Positions 1-12,077 are shown, counted from the first letter of the stretch. The stretch is 64,000 nt of DNA from Irpex lacteus (GCA_001986395.2 MQVO02000009.1:496001-560000); one strand, 5' to 3'. Notes: a model not told the origin generated them from the letters alone. Translations and numbers: made by a program.

Positions 1-1510
1 GTTTGCTCATGGCCCCTTGGTGTTTGAAACAGTTCTCTGGGTAAGCAGGTGCTCGAGTTAGGCATTCGGAAACATTATAACATAACTTTCAGGATTCTTC
101 TCGTTTCTAATTCTGGTTTCTTCCTTCTTATGGGTGTAAGTCACAGAATTATTTCTCTCTCGATATTGTCATCCAAGTTTCTCATTGCCACATCGTTCAG
201 CCGGGATGGCCCACATAACAAAGGCGTTTGGGCATGATTGCCACCTGTATTGTTATGTACGCAATGGCAACAGCACATTGGGCCATAATGCTCAACTGGT
301 CGCAGAATTTCGACGCGGTTCTCAGAAAAAGAATGTCCGAGGACATTTGGACTATCCTACGGCTAGGAAGAAATGCCGCGGCACCTGATTGTTTGGGCAT
401 ATCATTAATCTTCATTGGATCGCCCGTACTACTAGGCGGTATAATGCCAACCGTTGCTCCGACGGCATTTTTAACTGTCAATGTATGCATTTATTTTGTG
501 TTTGCATTAACAACCTAATTGAAATCATCTCCGACCGACAGGTTATTCTGAGCGACACAATCGTGCTCTACAGGGCCTGCACAATATGGGGAAACAGACG
601 TTTTGTACAAGCTATATCAATAGTGTTGCTTTTTACGCTGTTTGGTGAGTACCATATACTACTAGTAGCCGCGCTGGAGAGACCCAGCGAGCGATGATCA
701 AAGCTGAAAGCTATGAGCAGGCTGCTCAGGATTCAACCTCTGGAGCTCTACCTTTCGTGACCAAGACTGCCTGTTCTGTAGCGCGTCTGGCCTCTTGGTA
801 GTTGGTATATCCCTCATGCTAAACCTTTGGGCAACATCAATCATTGGATACAAAGCTTGGTACCGTGTGACGTTCTTCGATCTTTCACCATTCTCGCCAT
901 CTCACGCAGCCGTGCATTGAATGGATATGCAGGACACATAAACGTGTTGTCAGAAAGTATCTTGCAACTGGAAACAAGCGGACTCGTTCGGAAAAACTCC
1001 TTGCATTGTTTGTGGATTCTGGGGTGCTGTACACGATGCTATGGGTAAGATCTTTCCCAGTCTACTAAAATCGTTGCACTCATCTTCTCTAGGTATTTTT
1101 AATGGTGTGTGATGTGTCATCGGAGCTGCTCACTATATATTTCCAAACCACAAGTCTTATTCAACTCGTGGTACGTACTGACCTCCCTGACTATCAGGTT
1201 ATATATGGACATCCATCTTCACTCACGAAATTGACAGGGAATGTATCCTACTGTATTGGTTGCGGCGGTCTCTATTGAAAGACTGACAGGAAATCAAACA
1301 ATACAAACGGTCCATGGACTTACTCAAAACGCGCCATCAGGGCCTGTGCTCCCACCAGCGCATATCCGGGTAGATTTGGACAGTTACGTTGACGCAAACG
1401 CAGAGTCTCGAGCGGCTGTAGCGTCACTGCCTTCCGCAATCGACTTGGAATGCTCAGAGCAGACCCAGTTTGGAGAAACTGAGGTGAAGTCTACAGAAGC
1501 CGCGTTCTAA
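1..1510 (+). CDS. Serpentine (seven-helix-type) membrane protein, 5'-partial
   Basis: The 3' part of an agaricomycete multi-pass membrane protein; the true start lies off the left edge. Readable exons are about 1-40, one near 93-135 whose ends I could not fix, about 224-482, 542-644, 730-859, 933-1044, 1093-1170 and 1238-1510; from 542 on all phases agree. Hydrophobic segments include IATCIVMYAMATAHWAIML, then DTIVLYRACTIWGNRRF, NLWATSIIGYKAW, the motif EKLLALFVDSGVLYTMLW and GMYPTVLVAAVSIE near the end, the usual order in this lineage-specific family. The soluble tail of about 75 residues is polar and acidic. The function of the family is not established; receptor-like roles are only inferred from topology. 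It resembles the DUF6533 gene at 48.7 kb in style but belongs to a different family. Confidence 0.8.
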
Positions 1511-1772
1511 TCAGCCTTGTGGGCAGGCGTGGGATGGGATACTACTTCTAGTAATGACGAATTTCCGTACCACAATTACTTAGGGTTCCTTTCACGACAT
1601 TTCCTTGTATGTTATGTATTGACAGGCAGACAGGGCATCCCTAGAAATGTCAAAGGCATGTCTTCTCGGAATTGATGGACAAAAGATACATTGATTATGG
1701 TGGATGTGGATACAATAGTATGACGATAGTTCGTGTCCTTCATCTGAGTCATCCTACAACACAGGGTCCTAT

Positions 1773-3269
1773 CTATCGTTGGCCATAAGCCTTGGTCTCG
1801 TATCCCTCTGGAGCCAAAGTTAGCATTCATACATAGACGTGAGATGCAGAACAATATATACTCACTCTTGCCGATGATAACATTGGCGGGGTTCTGAGGC
1901 TTGTTGCCGAAGAAATTAGACAAGATCTCCTTCGTTCCCTCAGCATAACGCTTCTGAGCATCGAGAGTAGTGCCGGAGTAGTGAGGTACCATGCCGTTGC
2001 CACCGCCGAGAGGGTTCTTCATGTAGCGCCATGGGTGGTCCTTGGGAGCAGGCTGGACGTTCCAGACATCGCCTGCGTAACCACGGAGCTGACCGCTCTT
2101 GACAGCAGCAGCAACGTCCTCAGCATTGCAGATAGCGCCACGGGCAGTGTTAACTGGAGAGAAGAAGCAAAGTCAAGACGAGGTGACATATCGCAGATGA
2201 GGAGAACTTACCGAGCCAGGCACCGGGCTTGAAGTGTTGGAGGAGGTCAGCGTTGATGAGGTTCCTTGTACCTTCGTGCAGGGGAGCGTTGACGGTGACG
2301 ACATCACACTGCGAGACGAAATCCTTCAGGTCCTCAACACGACGAGCCTCGACAGCCTTAGCAGCCTGTTCGGGGAGAGGGGCGTAGTCGTAGTAGAGGA
2401 GCTCCTTAGGGTTGAAAGGCACCAAACGCTGAAGGACGCGGTAGCCGATACGGCCTGCGCCAATAGTACCGACGACCTTGCCTTCCAAGTCGAAGGCGTT
2501 ACGAGCGACATCTGAGACTTGCCAGTCTCCACGCTCGATCATCTGTAAACTCCCGGTATGAGTAAAGTCATGATAATTGATTGAATTTGAAATGCTTGAC
2601 CTCGTGAGCAGGGACGAAGTTCCTGACGAGAAGGAGAATGCTCATAACGACATGTTCGGCGACAGAGGTGACGTTGGAACCAGTGACTTCAAGAACTTCG
2701 ACACCCTTCTCAACGGCCGCGTTGAGGTCGACGTGATCAGAACCGACACCGGCAGTAACGCAAGCCTTCAAGTTCTTCGCCTGGGCGGAGGTCAGCTGAT
2801 CGAGTACAGGCTGAGATTAGATAGCGGTACCGACCTTAGCCAAGAGATCGGCGTTGATATAGCCTGGGTGGAAAGGGGTAGTGATGACGACATCAGCCTA
2901 CAATAAAGGTTAGCTCCATTATCAAGGTCGTAGAGACAACATAGAACGTACATCAACGATGTTCTTCTGGAGGAAGCTGTTGGGGCCCTCCTTGTCGTCG
3001 CTGACGAGGAACTCGTGACCTTGAGATTCAAGCCACGGGCGAAGGCCGAGCTAGATAACATAAATGAATACATGGCATCAGTCACATGAAAGGACAAGAC
3101 GCACCTCGTTCTCAACGGTACCCAGCAGACGAGGCTCCTGCTTAGCAGCATCACCGCCCTTGTACAGGATAGCGATAATCTTGAGGCCTCTGGACTGTTG
3201 CTGGCGGAATGCACTAGACGATGCGGCGCGAAGACCAGCACGGGCAGAAGAACGAGTAGCGGCGAACAT
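1773..3269 (-). CDS. FDH1: NAD+-dependent formate dehydrogenase
   Basis: Oxidises formate to CO2 with reduction of NAD+, used by fungi to detoxify formate and recover NADH. Seven exons: 3269-3105, 3050-2952, 2897-2835, 2780-2601, 2542-2212, 2153-1866 and 1807-1773, giving 386 residues. The Rossmann motif GTIGAGRIG, the substrate segment TPFHPGY, the active-site stretch NTARGAI and the catalytic-His motif PHYSGTT are all present, and the C-terminus ETKAYGQR is typical of the family. The first 28 residues are rich in Arg, Ala and Ser and poor in acids, so mitochondrial import is likely. One intron has the weak donor GTCGG after LLAK; removing it restores the family sequence [15 protein letters not shown]. 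Transcribed toward the window's left edge, with its promoter in the gap after 3270. Confidence 0.96.
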
Positions 3270-4476
3270 GATGTCGAAGAGTGGTTTCGATCCCAAGTCT
3301 TAGGATACGAGAGTGTTCTGAGCAGGAGAGGAGGGGATGTTGGTGAGGAGACGGCCCAGCATCGTCTATCTGATTATATATGGGTGAGAGAATAGCGGAT
3401 ACAACTCGCACATACTGTGTGAAAGCGTGAAACGCCTGAGTGAGAACCGTTCAAGTGTCACCCGGCACGACACGAGCCAGAACACCAGCTTGGCTAGCAT
3501 ACTGATGCCTTCCCCGGATGACGCCTTGGGATGCGGCTTATTTCGAGCCTTATTGGGGACATTCCGAGTTGCCGTAAGGCATTCAGGAGGAACAACGATA
3601 TTGACGAGTGAAGCTGCTATATTGGGATGCGGCACACACTGCCGGACCGAGCGGAAGTGAACCGGGAGCAGTCATGTGATCCATTTTCCCATGGGTGCAC
3701 AGTCGCGCGTGGATGCGACTCCTCCCGACTCTGCCTCTCGGGAGGAGTCTCGTGGTCCTGTGAAACGGGGAGCACCGTGTTCGTAGAGAGCGACCATGGA
3801 GATACCGGAGCCATTCGGGTGCATCTAATCTAAAACGAGCAGTCAGTTTACGCCCACACATCCAGGTATACGGCTTACTGATGTGCAAGCATTATAATTA
3901 GCTTGGGGGATGCCAAAGTTCCGGTCTCCACAAGGCTATTCTGACTTTCGTTGTGTATTGCTTGATCAAGTCCTCGAGTGCACCCACAACCTCCCGAGTA
4001 TGTCGATGCGATCTCAGCCCGATCAACCCCTGTATAATGAATACCCTCACAATCACGGTCCCATATCGGATGCATAATTTGCGCTATAAGAATAGACTGG
4101 GCAAATAACAGTAGAAGCAGCGAGAGATCATTGTCAACATCGAATAAGACGTACTATCTTTCGACCTTCTGGGCGATACACAATAGGTCGCACCACCCAC
4201 CATTATAGCGGGTTTATACGCGAATTTGAAACGAAACGCATTCCAAAAGATGAAAGAGAATCAATGTTGATTCTGCAATGTTCTTGCTACAGACAGTTTA
4301 AATATTATTCTGATTGTGACCAAGAGGCAAGTCAGTTCTTGTATGGGAAGTATAAAGCGGCGGAACGTAACAAGCATGACTTACTTACAGTATTCTTCGC
4401 CCATGCAAATCAACTTCCATCCTTTCACGTCAACGATCGCTCTACCTCCGACCAGAAAAACAGAAACGAAGTCCGT
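3270..4476. other. Intergenic: FDH1 promoter and ERD1 3' region
   Basis: About 1.2 kb between the start of the formate dehydrogenase gene and the stop codon of the EXS-domain gene, both on the minus strand. It should contain the FDH1 promoter and the ERD1 terminator. The short open frames here lack domain resemblance and splice logic, and I see no RNA gene or repeat. Confidence 0.6.
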
Positions 4477-6135
4477 TCAATCCTGCGCGCTCCTACCTGC
4501 GTCGCTCGAAGCCCTGCTAAGCACCTCATACTCGTTCTCGATGCTTGCATCCGGAGCCTTCCTCCTCATGCGCGTCCCAGGCGGGAAACTCGCCCGCACC
4601 TCGCGTTCTTTCACAAGCTCCCATTCAACGCGTATGAACACCCACATCCAGCGTCTGAGCATCTCTGCGAACTCGACTAGAAATATCGCACGATCGCCTT
4701 CGATATGGGAGTGTAGATGGCTCGAGAGCTTCGCGGACCATGTGAGCCGGAGAATAAGATCGGCGATGATGGCAAAGGGGTATATGGCTAGGGGTAATAG
4801 AAGAGTTCGGCGGAGGCCGAAGGGGTATGACTTCTCTGAGGAATCTAGGAAGGGCTGATCTTCGAGGATATCGTCGTCATCCCCAAGCTCGTCCTTCGAC
4901 ATGTCTTCGGAGCCAGCTCTGGATAGCAGAGCTGAACGCGAGTGGAGGCGTGGCAACATGAGCGGTCTTGGAGGTGAATGTGCGCGACTTCTGCTCTCCA
5001 TTTTTGATTTGGGTCGAAGAAGGTCAAATCCCCAATCGTAAGTGACGTCCCACCAGAAGGAGTAAAGCGAGTTGATGGCGGCTGCAAGTAACCTACAGAC
5101 GAAATGAGTTCGAGGCCGCACATCATGCACCATGCACAGAATAACCTACCACATAACAAAGAGTGGGTGCTCGCTGTACCATATTATACTTGTATAGTTA
5201 TTAGGTGTGGCCACCGGGTTTGTGGTCACAAGACGCTGTGCAGCGGAAAGATAAATGACGGGGAATGCGGTTGCGTATTTGATTGCATTATAGAGCGGTC
5301 TCTTCGTTTCGTTCGTCATGAAATATTCGACCAAACATTGCCTGAAGCGAATGGCGTACGGTATGCTGCACGATCATGAGCTTCTATGATAGCAACGCCA
5401 CAAAGTATGACGCTCACCTCATGAATGTGGGCAAAATCCATCGAGCGTATCCGTCCTGTTCTGGGGGCAACAACAAACTGCCGCCAGGAAGCAGCATGCA
5501 TATAGAGAGCCACACGTCTCCGATGACCTTCGCAAACGAAGTAAAGATATCTGCGAAGACAACATCTGAGAAGTATATTCGAGTTTGCGAGAAGAAGCAT
5601 CGGTGTACGGCACTGCATATACGTTCAGTAGACTGAATGTTATGAGGGATGAACATGGAACACACTGGATAAAATGATCTCTCTCCCTCTTTCCCAAGAC
5701 ATTGAACGGCGACACGAGTATCATAGCGAGTACCAGCATCGTCACCGCGGGCACGAACTTGAAGACATCCACAAGCTCTATATCCCCATGAGTCGCGTGT
5801 CGATAGATCAGCCAACCAACGAATGTAACGAGTGTATACTGTAAGAACAGCCTGTACACTGGTCTGTAGACGGAAGATGGGTCCGCCACAGCTTTCCATC
5901 CCGACCTGGACGTAGGTAACGTAGACTCTATCCCAGAGTAGTCGGGTCCAGTCAATCGCTGGCCCTGGTGATGCGTGTTCAATTCGAGTGCGGCGACCGC
6001 GTCAATACCCAGGAGATTCAGTCCATGAATGTTCGTCGCCCAGCCCAAGATTCCAAGCCCTCCCAAGAAGAGGACGCGAAAGGGTAAGGGAAAGAGTGCA
6101 GAGAACTTGATTTCTTCGCTGACATTTTCGCTCAT
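4477..6135 (-). CDS. ERD1: EXS-domain membrane protein, ERD1 homolog
   Basis: Golgi multi-pass protein of the ERD1/XPR1/SYG1 (EXS) family. Yeast Erd1 recycles phosphate from the Golgi lumen and is needed for retention of ER and Golgi residents. Four exons: 6135-5666, 5612-5418, 5365-5150 and 5092-4477, adding to 498 residues. EXS signatures are clear: IRFRQCLVEY, KYATAFPVIYLSAAQ, NSLYSFWWDVTYDWG and the terminal EILRRWMWVFIRVEWE-type motif, here EMLRRWMWVFIRVEWE. There is no SPX domain, which separates it from SYG1/XPR1. The intron after VMW uses a canonical GTAGGT donor and restores MW-LLAAAINS. A Ser- and Asp-rich segment (about residues 345-380) sits inside the EXS domain. The C-terminal 50 residues are charged and likely cytosolic. 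Confidence 0.93.
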
Positions 6136-6530
6136 GCTCGCTGGACTCGGGTGTAGAGTAGTGATTAAGCTGCCAGCAGATGAGAGGCCGTGTATTATGG
6201 GTTTGGCATGAAGGACAGCCGAGCTCGCTGTCGAGACGTCGTGGTGGTAGAGGAAAGAGTGTAGAGTTGAGTGCAGAGATACTACACCACATTCACGCTC
6301 ACTGATACATCGCTGTCAATTTTGGCGCTCGTAAAATGATGTCAGTATCTTGGCCACGAGATCAGTGGCACGGGCTGGAAGGTCTCTGAGGTGGAATTAC
6401 GGGTCAACAACTGGTGGTACAAGTACACGTAATGGTAATAAATCGCTAGGTAAGATTTAAAATAAGTTATCAGATAGCACACGCCTACAAGAACGTGACC
6501 GCGAAAGGGGATAAGAGGCAGTTCTGAACA
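6136..6530. other. Intergenic: ERD1 promoter and GCN5 3' region
   Basis: 395 bp between two minus-strand genes. I see no further coding sequence. The stretch from 6420 to 6480 is AT-rich and could hold GCN5 3'-end signals, but I cannot name a specific site. Confidence 0.5.
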
Positions 6531-8922
6531 CTAGTAATCGCCCGTTGCCCGTATGGAGGCTACTTGTTCCTTCAGAATCTTCTCTAGTTTAGTCGCATTT
6601 TTGTAGTATGAAGAGTTTTCCTGGTTGTATATTCGACAGTTGTCGAAGATTAATTGGGCATCTGCCAAGAACGCGTCGAGGTTGGGATATTGATTGGTGT
6701 CAAGTTTGTGCTCCATGGTAGAAAGGTCTGTTTGCGAGTTAAGTTCGGATTTAATGTTAAGTTGATGGGAGATTAAAACTGACCCATGGGGTTCTTGATG
6801 ACGTCGTAGTAGTCGGCAACATCGTCCTTGCTAACTGGTTGACGGAAAGCAAATGACAAGCTGTTGCCTTGTAGATCGGAGAGCAGTTTCTCCATTAGAC
6901 CGTACTCAGGACTCTTGCCGTTCACTTTTATCAAGCTTGTAAGGAGATTAAGTCAGTTCGAAGTCCACGAAAAGACAAGATATGCTAGGACATACGCAGC
7001 AGCCATTTGCGGCGTCCAGCCGCTTTCACCTATAGGATATCACGAATGTTAGAGTTTCAAAGAATTAGGATGAACGGGAGAACGTACGAAGCCCAGGCAC
7101 ATCCTTTGGCTCCAATAGTCCATTCCCCCAATTTTGTATGCCATCATAAATGATATGTGACCGCGACCGTTCTCTGATCTTCTCCAATATCGCATCGCGC
7201 TGTTGTGCGATGATATCTCTCGTCTTCGTGTAGTCTACCTTATCCAGCATAGTACACTGCATGATCGTACCGCCCTCGTAATCCTTGATGTATCCCGCCC
7301 ATACAGAGCGTTCGAGAGTAATATCCTTCGAAAAGCCTTGTTTTCGGAAGTAGCCGACGGCGTAATTGTCAGCGTAGGTGAGAAAATGGTACATGTCGGG
7401 ATAAACACGCCGTATATGTGCTTTGAAGTGGTCCATTAGCATACCGCCGTAGCCCTAGACGCAGTCAGCATTCGGAGCCCGCCCTAGGAGAGGATACGTG
7501 CTTACTTTCACTTGATCAACGGAAGCTGTAGCAAAGAAGACGATCTCTGCAAAGCCTCGATGTGGGAATGGGCGGTAACATATACCACCGACAACTTTGT
7601 ATCCGCGCTTGATAATGGCAAGACACTTCGAATTCGAGTCGTATACGAGCCGCGCAATATACTCTCGAGGCATCTTCGGTAGCTGCTTTTGGAACAATGC
7701 CTTCAGCCCTGTCAATATTACCAGAGAGCGAGGTTCCCCGTCGTTCTCCACCGGCACAATTTGAATAATGCCCTTACGAAGCTCTTGGATAGCAGGCTTC
7801 TCTGGCTTCACTCCTGACGGCTGGAAAGACCGTCAGTCGAGACAGGTGCGCTAAACGCAATAGCCTTACCGCAGCAGATGCCGGAGCACCACCGTCCACA
7901 GTGACGCCAGTCACTAGCCGAGTCAATTGACCCTCGTCCATCTTGTCTTCGACCTTCACTTTGATATCGTGGCCATTGACTCCATTGCTTGCTGGCCGCT
8001 CCATGTCCTGCCTCTCTTGCTCGGTAGGCGGAGGTAGAGCGACCGGAGCTGTCTGCGCCTTGGACTTCATACTGGCCATACCTTTCCCCTTCCCTTTCCC
8101 CATCCCGGTTCCCTTCCGGCCAACTTTCTTGCCTTTCTTTTGTCGCGCAGGAGCGCCTTTCTCAGCTCGTCGCGATGCGAGCGGCTTTTCTTCTTCCTCG
8201 CCTGAAGAGGACGATGCTGAGCTCAAAGATGAGTACGACACTCTGCGACGTTTCGCGGCCGGTTCAGCGTTCAGAGCCTCGCTTAGGAACGACGAAGCTG
8301 GTGAGGCCGATTGCTGCTCATCTCCAGAGGGTACTATACAGACAAAGTCAATAAATGCAAGGGTAGTTCATGGCGATATATTCACCTGCAGAGCCAAGGA
8401 TGTCAGAGGATGGGCTATCTACGGTTTCTGGAAGTGTCATTTGTTTCCGCAGAGACTCAATGTCGTCGTCAGTGTAGTCGAAATCTAGAAGCCGATCTTT
8501 GTCCTGTTTCGCATGTTAGTCTGTGCTATTCCGTCAATATAATCCAACTCAATACCTAATAATAGTGTTACCACTTTAAGTAGCCGTATATCACAAAATA
8601 GAGGCGCGGAACATACCTGAAGTAACTCATCCAAGCGGACAGCTACGCGACCTCGCCGATTGAACTCAGTACGTTCGATTTCACCAAGGTCGGCTCCATG
8701 ATCTGTGGCGTCATGGCCACAGCCACAGCTCGAGAGATAACTCTCTGAGCCATCATAATCTTCGTCGGAATCTAGTACCAGCTGTACAATTGGCGGTGGT
8801 CTAAGACCCGGGCATATTTCTGCAGTGCAAATGGAACACGGCGAATGCCGAGCGATCTTGAGCGCAAGAGCAGGCTCGGGGAGTTTGGGTATCTCATGTG
8901 ATGTGGGGTATAAGGCCTTCAT
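6531..8922 (-). CDS. GCN5: Histone acetyltransferase GCN5 (SAGA/ADA catalytic subunit)
   Basis: Transfers acetyl groups from acetyl-CoA to histone H3 lysines in the nucleus as the catalytic subunit of SAGA/ADA. Eight exons: 8922-8617, 8503-8386, 8333-7870, 7820-7506, 7454-7088, 7029-6996, 6935-6784 and 6727-6531, giving 650 residues. Domain order: a Cys-rich acidic N-terminal region (CSIC, SCGCGH) typical of basidiomycete GCN5, a low-complexity Lys/Gly/Ser linker, the GNAT domain ([20 protein letters not shown], with the acetyl-CoA loop VKGYGGMLM), and a C-terminal bromodomain ([24 protein letters not shown]). The N-terminal extension makes it longer than the yeast protein (about 440 residues). 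The start at 8922 is followed by a continuous acidic frame. It is divergently arranged with the GH45-like gene. Confidence 0.97.
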
Positions 8923-9252
8923 AGTGACCAAGTGCGTGAGTGTCGTGAGTAGGAAGAAATGAAGGGTGCACGTAGTAGTTGTTGAACAACTCCCAAATTG
9001 CCTAATCGGCAACGATGTCGGTCTGGCCACGTGGGAAGTGCCTGACGCCACAACGCCGGAAGATTGCCTTTTTGAGCTGAACTTTGTCCACGACAACGCC
9101 TGACAACGCCGGCATTTCGCAGTGATGGCAGAGGGTTTTGTCTCAGAGTACAACCACCAACTCACTAAAGTCGGGCCAACTCATGTGCGGCTCGCAGCCA
9201 CTCCTTTTATACCCTGATCTACCCTAGGATACCCTGCCTGTGTTGAACCGTC
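8923..9252. promoter_or_regulatory. Divergent promoter, GCN5 / GH45-like gene
   Basis: 330 bp separate the two start codons, so both promoters share this interval. A TATA-like TTTTATA at about 9205-9211 lies some 45 bp upstream of the plus-strand ATG and would suit the secreted-enzyme gene. No TATA-like element stands out for GCN5. Confidence 0.5.
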
Positions 9253-10287
9253 ATGTCGCTATCATGGCCCACTCAACTGGTCGTGCTAGTCCAATATTGG
9301 ATGTGGTTCGTAGCAACAGCAACGGCCTGGCTACAATACGACGCCTCTGGAGTAGCCACCATGACACACTACACTCTTCCGGAGAATTACATTGCTGCGT
9401 GTGGGTGTACAGGCAAGAGCACCCATTACCCCACCGCAGCAATGAGCCAGCAGGCCTTTGGAAGCAGCACCAGCTATGGGCCTGGCTGTGGACGGTGCTT
9501 CAACCTCACACTACTCAACACATACACTCCCGACCCTCCGTTCTTTCCTGATGTCACGAAAAGTGTCGTCGTGAAAGTGACGGACCTGTGCCCATCTGGA
9601 GGCAACGGATGGTGTTCAGGCTCTACTGGACACCCAAATCAGTACGTCGAGAAATTCGATGGCTCTCTTTCTGAATTATAGACAATCTGACTGCGAATAT
9701 TAGAGGAGGCGCGTTTATTAACTTTGACCTAGCCTGGCCTTCGAGCTCCATACCCGACGATTTCTTCCCTTCTAATGCTTCATTATATGGTACGTACCAC
9801 TAAAAACACTGGCATATCATCACAACATTTCTCAATCTGTCGCACGCATAGGCTATACAGTGAGCCGTCCACCCCAGTTTAACGTATTATGTTTGACCAT
9901 ATGATAGGATTTTGGTGTCTGGAATGTGTCCTACGAAACTGTTTCCTGCCTTGATAACTGGGCGGGCAGGAATGACCAAGCAGCGTTGGGTAGCGTGAAC
10001 GACGGATCTAGCGCATGTTGCCCTGCTGAGCCTACGGTATGTCATACGAGTGAATGGTGTCAACTTATCTAACCTTTGTGCGATATTGAGGGCAATGCGA
10101 ATGACACATGTCCCTCTTTCTCAGATGCCAATGGAATACCGTGAGTTCCTCGTGATTCCGTATAACAAAAGTATTGACACCCGGTCACAGCCCTGATACC
10201 ACTACGAGCTCTGCATCCTCGTCTTGGAAGATACCACTTCGTGTAGTACTACTGCTTTCGTTGCTCCTCGGAATCTTGTTAATTTAG
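9253..10287 (+). CDS. GH45 / endoglucanase V-like secreted protein with GPI-type tail
   Basis: Secreted double-psi beta-barrel protein of the GH45/endoglucanase V-like class, probably acting on beta-glucan in plant or fungal walls. Six exons: 9253-9641, 9704-9789, 9852-9859, 9908-10036, 10091-10140 and 10191-10287, giving 252 residues. The N-terminal 25 residues form a signal peptide. Family motifs are GCGRCFNLTLLN, VKVTDLCPSGGNGWCSG, NFDLAWPSSSIPDDFF and FGVWNVSYETVSC, with many paired Cys. The third exon is only 8 nt but is needed to join SLYG to YTDFGVW in phase. The protein ends in a Ser/Thr spacer followed by about 17 hydrophobic residues, as for a GPI anchor, so it may stay on the cell surface. 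Family assignment is by remembered resemblance; catalytic activity is not proven. Confidence 0.85.
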
Positions 10288-10348
10288 ATGTTGTATGTAC
10301 AATGTGATGCGATAAATATAACGTGTAACAACACAGCCTTGCTGAGGC

Positions 10349-10738
10349 CTAATCGGCTTTCTCGAGATCTTCATCGACCTTACGGTACTTGCCCTTACCA
10401 TCGCTAAAGCGTCTGAAGAGTCTTGCGCCGCCGGAATACCAAAGCAAGCCACCGAAAATAGCGAGGCCAAGCAATGCAAAGACGTAGCCAAAACTGAATC
10501 GCCCAGACAACTCAGCGTCTACACCACCAAGTGTCTCGTCGAGTTGAGGCTCAGAGCCGTCAACTTTGTGCTCGTCGGTAATGTGGCTTCCAGCCTTGGG
10601 GATATCCTCAGTCGCAACACCGGTGATTTGATCCGGGAGTTTCTCAGTAGTAGCGGTTTGCTCCTGGACTTGCTCTGCGGTTGTTGCAGTGCTCACGATG
10701 ACCTTATTGCGGAATGACGCATTGAATTTTGGTTGACG
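10349..10738 (-). CDS. ATG-less frame encoding a single-pass membrane anchor and charged tail
   Basis: An open frame of about 130 codons from the in-frame stop just above 10738 down to the stop at 10349, with no ATG anywhere in it. It codes for an acidic Gln/Thr/Glu-rich segment, one strong transmembrane helix (FGYVFALLGLAIFGGLLWY), then a basic stop-transfer GGARLFRRF and a charged tail ending DEDLEKAD. The composition and positive-inside pattern look like real coding sequence. It lies about 50 bp downstream of the cyclophilin stop on the same strand, and an in-phase splice from the last cyclophilin exon is possible (see findings). Otherwise it is an unrecognised small gene whose first exon I cannot see, or a second cistron. 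I do not recognise the family. Confidence 0.45.
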   Translation of the reverse strand, partial: RQPKFNASFRNKVIVSTATTAEQVQEQTATTEKLPDQITGVATEDIPKAGSHITDEHKVDGSEPQLDETLGGVDAELSGRFSFGYVFALLGLAIFGGLLWYSGGARLFRRFSDGKGKYRKVDEDLEKAD

Positions 10739-10786
10739 TTAACGACGACACAGACGAAGCAAGCAATAAATCAGAAGATGCCTAAA

Positions 10787-11886
10787 TTAGAGCTCGGCGT
10801 GAACAGGCACCTCTTTGCCTTCTTCGTCGACAACAGGTTCAACGGGGAGCTACGAGAAGGTTTATTTATTAGCAAGTGGTCCCCGTGCAACTAGAAGGTA
10901 CTCACTTCACCACTGTCCGCGATGATGACGTCGACCTCAGGCTTGTCATTCCTTCCTTTGGCAACATCCTCTGTGTGTGATGTGAGTGGTTGTGACACTG
11001 TCGTCTACCAGCTAACTCACCAATGGCGTGAACGATATCCATTCCCTCCTCGACAGAGCCGAATACGACGTGCCTGCCATCCAACCAGCTGGTGACGACG
11101 GTAGTAATGAAGAATTGGGAGCCTATGATATAGTCTGAGCATCGAGTGTGCAAAGCCAAACACTATGCTGCCTACCGTTGGTGTCCTTGCCAGCGTTAGC
11201 CATAGAGAGAAGACCGGGGCGAGTGTGGCGGAGTTTGCTGCCCCGAAGGTGAGCTTACTGTAACTGGGCCTGGAACATCGATGGAAACTTACAAGTTCTC
11301 GTCCGCAAAACGGTCACCATAGATAGACTGAGGAAATGTGAGCCAACAGCATCTGTGTATGAAACTCAACGAACCTTTCCGCCAGTGCCGTCACCACGAG
11401 CTAGTTAAACAGGTGAGCAGCCTGGCCGTAACAGAACTGGCAAGCGGCACCTACTGAAGTCACCACCCTGGATCATGAAGTCCTTGATAACACGGTGGAA
11501 CTTAGAGCCCTTGTATCCAAACCCTTCAGGGAGAGCGGTACCATCCTTCTTGACACCGGTAGCCAAGGCACGGAAGTTCTCGACGGTCTTGGGAACGGTC
11601 TATGATCAATGGAACAGTGAGTTATGATGCTCGCTCTGCCTGTGTAGGCAACATACACCACCGTATAACCCAATGACAACTATAGACGAACTCTCTCAGC
11701 ATTCCCAAGCCTCTAACATCAATATCGCGAGCACTCACTTCGTCCCAAGTCCTTGTCACCATGCTTGATGTCGAAGTAGACCCTGTTAGTGATCTTGGGT
11801 CCCTTTGCGGCTTCAACGGACTGCGCGCAGAAGAATGCAGCCACGGTAACAAGCAAGAGCCCAAATGTCAATTTCCCGAAAAACAT
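10787..11886 (-). CDS. cypB: Cyclophilin B-type peptidyl-prolyl cis-trans isomerase (ER/secretory)
   Basis: Cyclophilin that speeds X-Pro isomerisation during protein folding in the secretory pathway. Nine exons: 11886-11739, 11679-11657, 11599-11455, 11400-11375, 11327-11293, 11237-11176, 11122-11021, 10970-10906 and 10849-10787, adding to 222 residues. The first 24 residues are a signal peptide ([19 protein letters not shown]). Core motifs include [16 protein letters not shown] (catalytic Arg in FHRVI), [20 protein letters not shown] (Trp for cyclosporin binding) and the end ADSGE-LPVE. The second exon is only 23 nt and carries IVIGLYGG. The C-terminus PVHAEL is not a canonical HDEL. It shares an upstream region of 191 bp with RRP4. 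Confidence 0.95.
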
Positions 11887-12077
11887 TTTGGGTGGTGGTG
11901 GTGAGAGAGATGAAAGAGATGGAAACCCGAGAGGTTACACGAGACGTGGCATTAGAGTACCATCAATTGCTCGCGTGGCGAAGTGATCTGATCGGGGTCT
12001 TCTGGCGTCACTCTGTTCCAGGACGCTCTTGTCTGGTTCAAAGTATTACTGCCAAGTTCCAAACACCGGCTGACGGG
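11887..12077. promoter_or_regulatory. Compact divergent promoter, cyclophilin / RRP4
   Basis: Only 191 bp separate the two start codons. No TATA box is evident; such TATA-less divergent promoters are common for housekeeping genes. The open frame running across it from 11865 lacks an independent reason to be coding. Confidence 0.5.
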
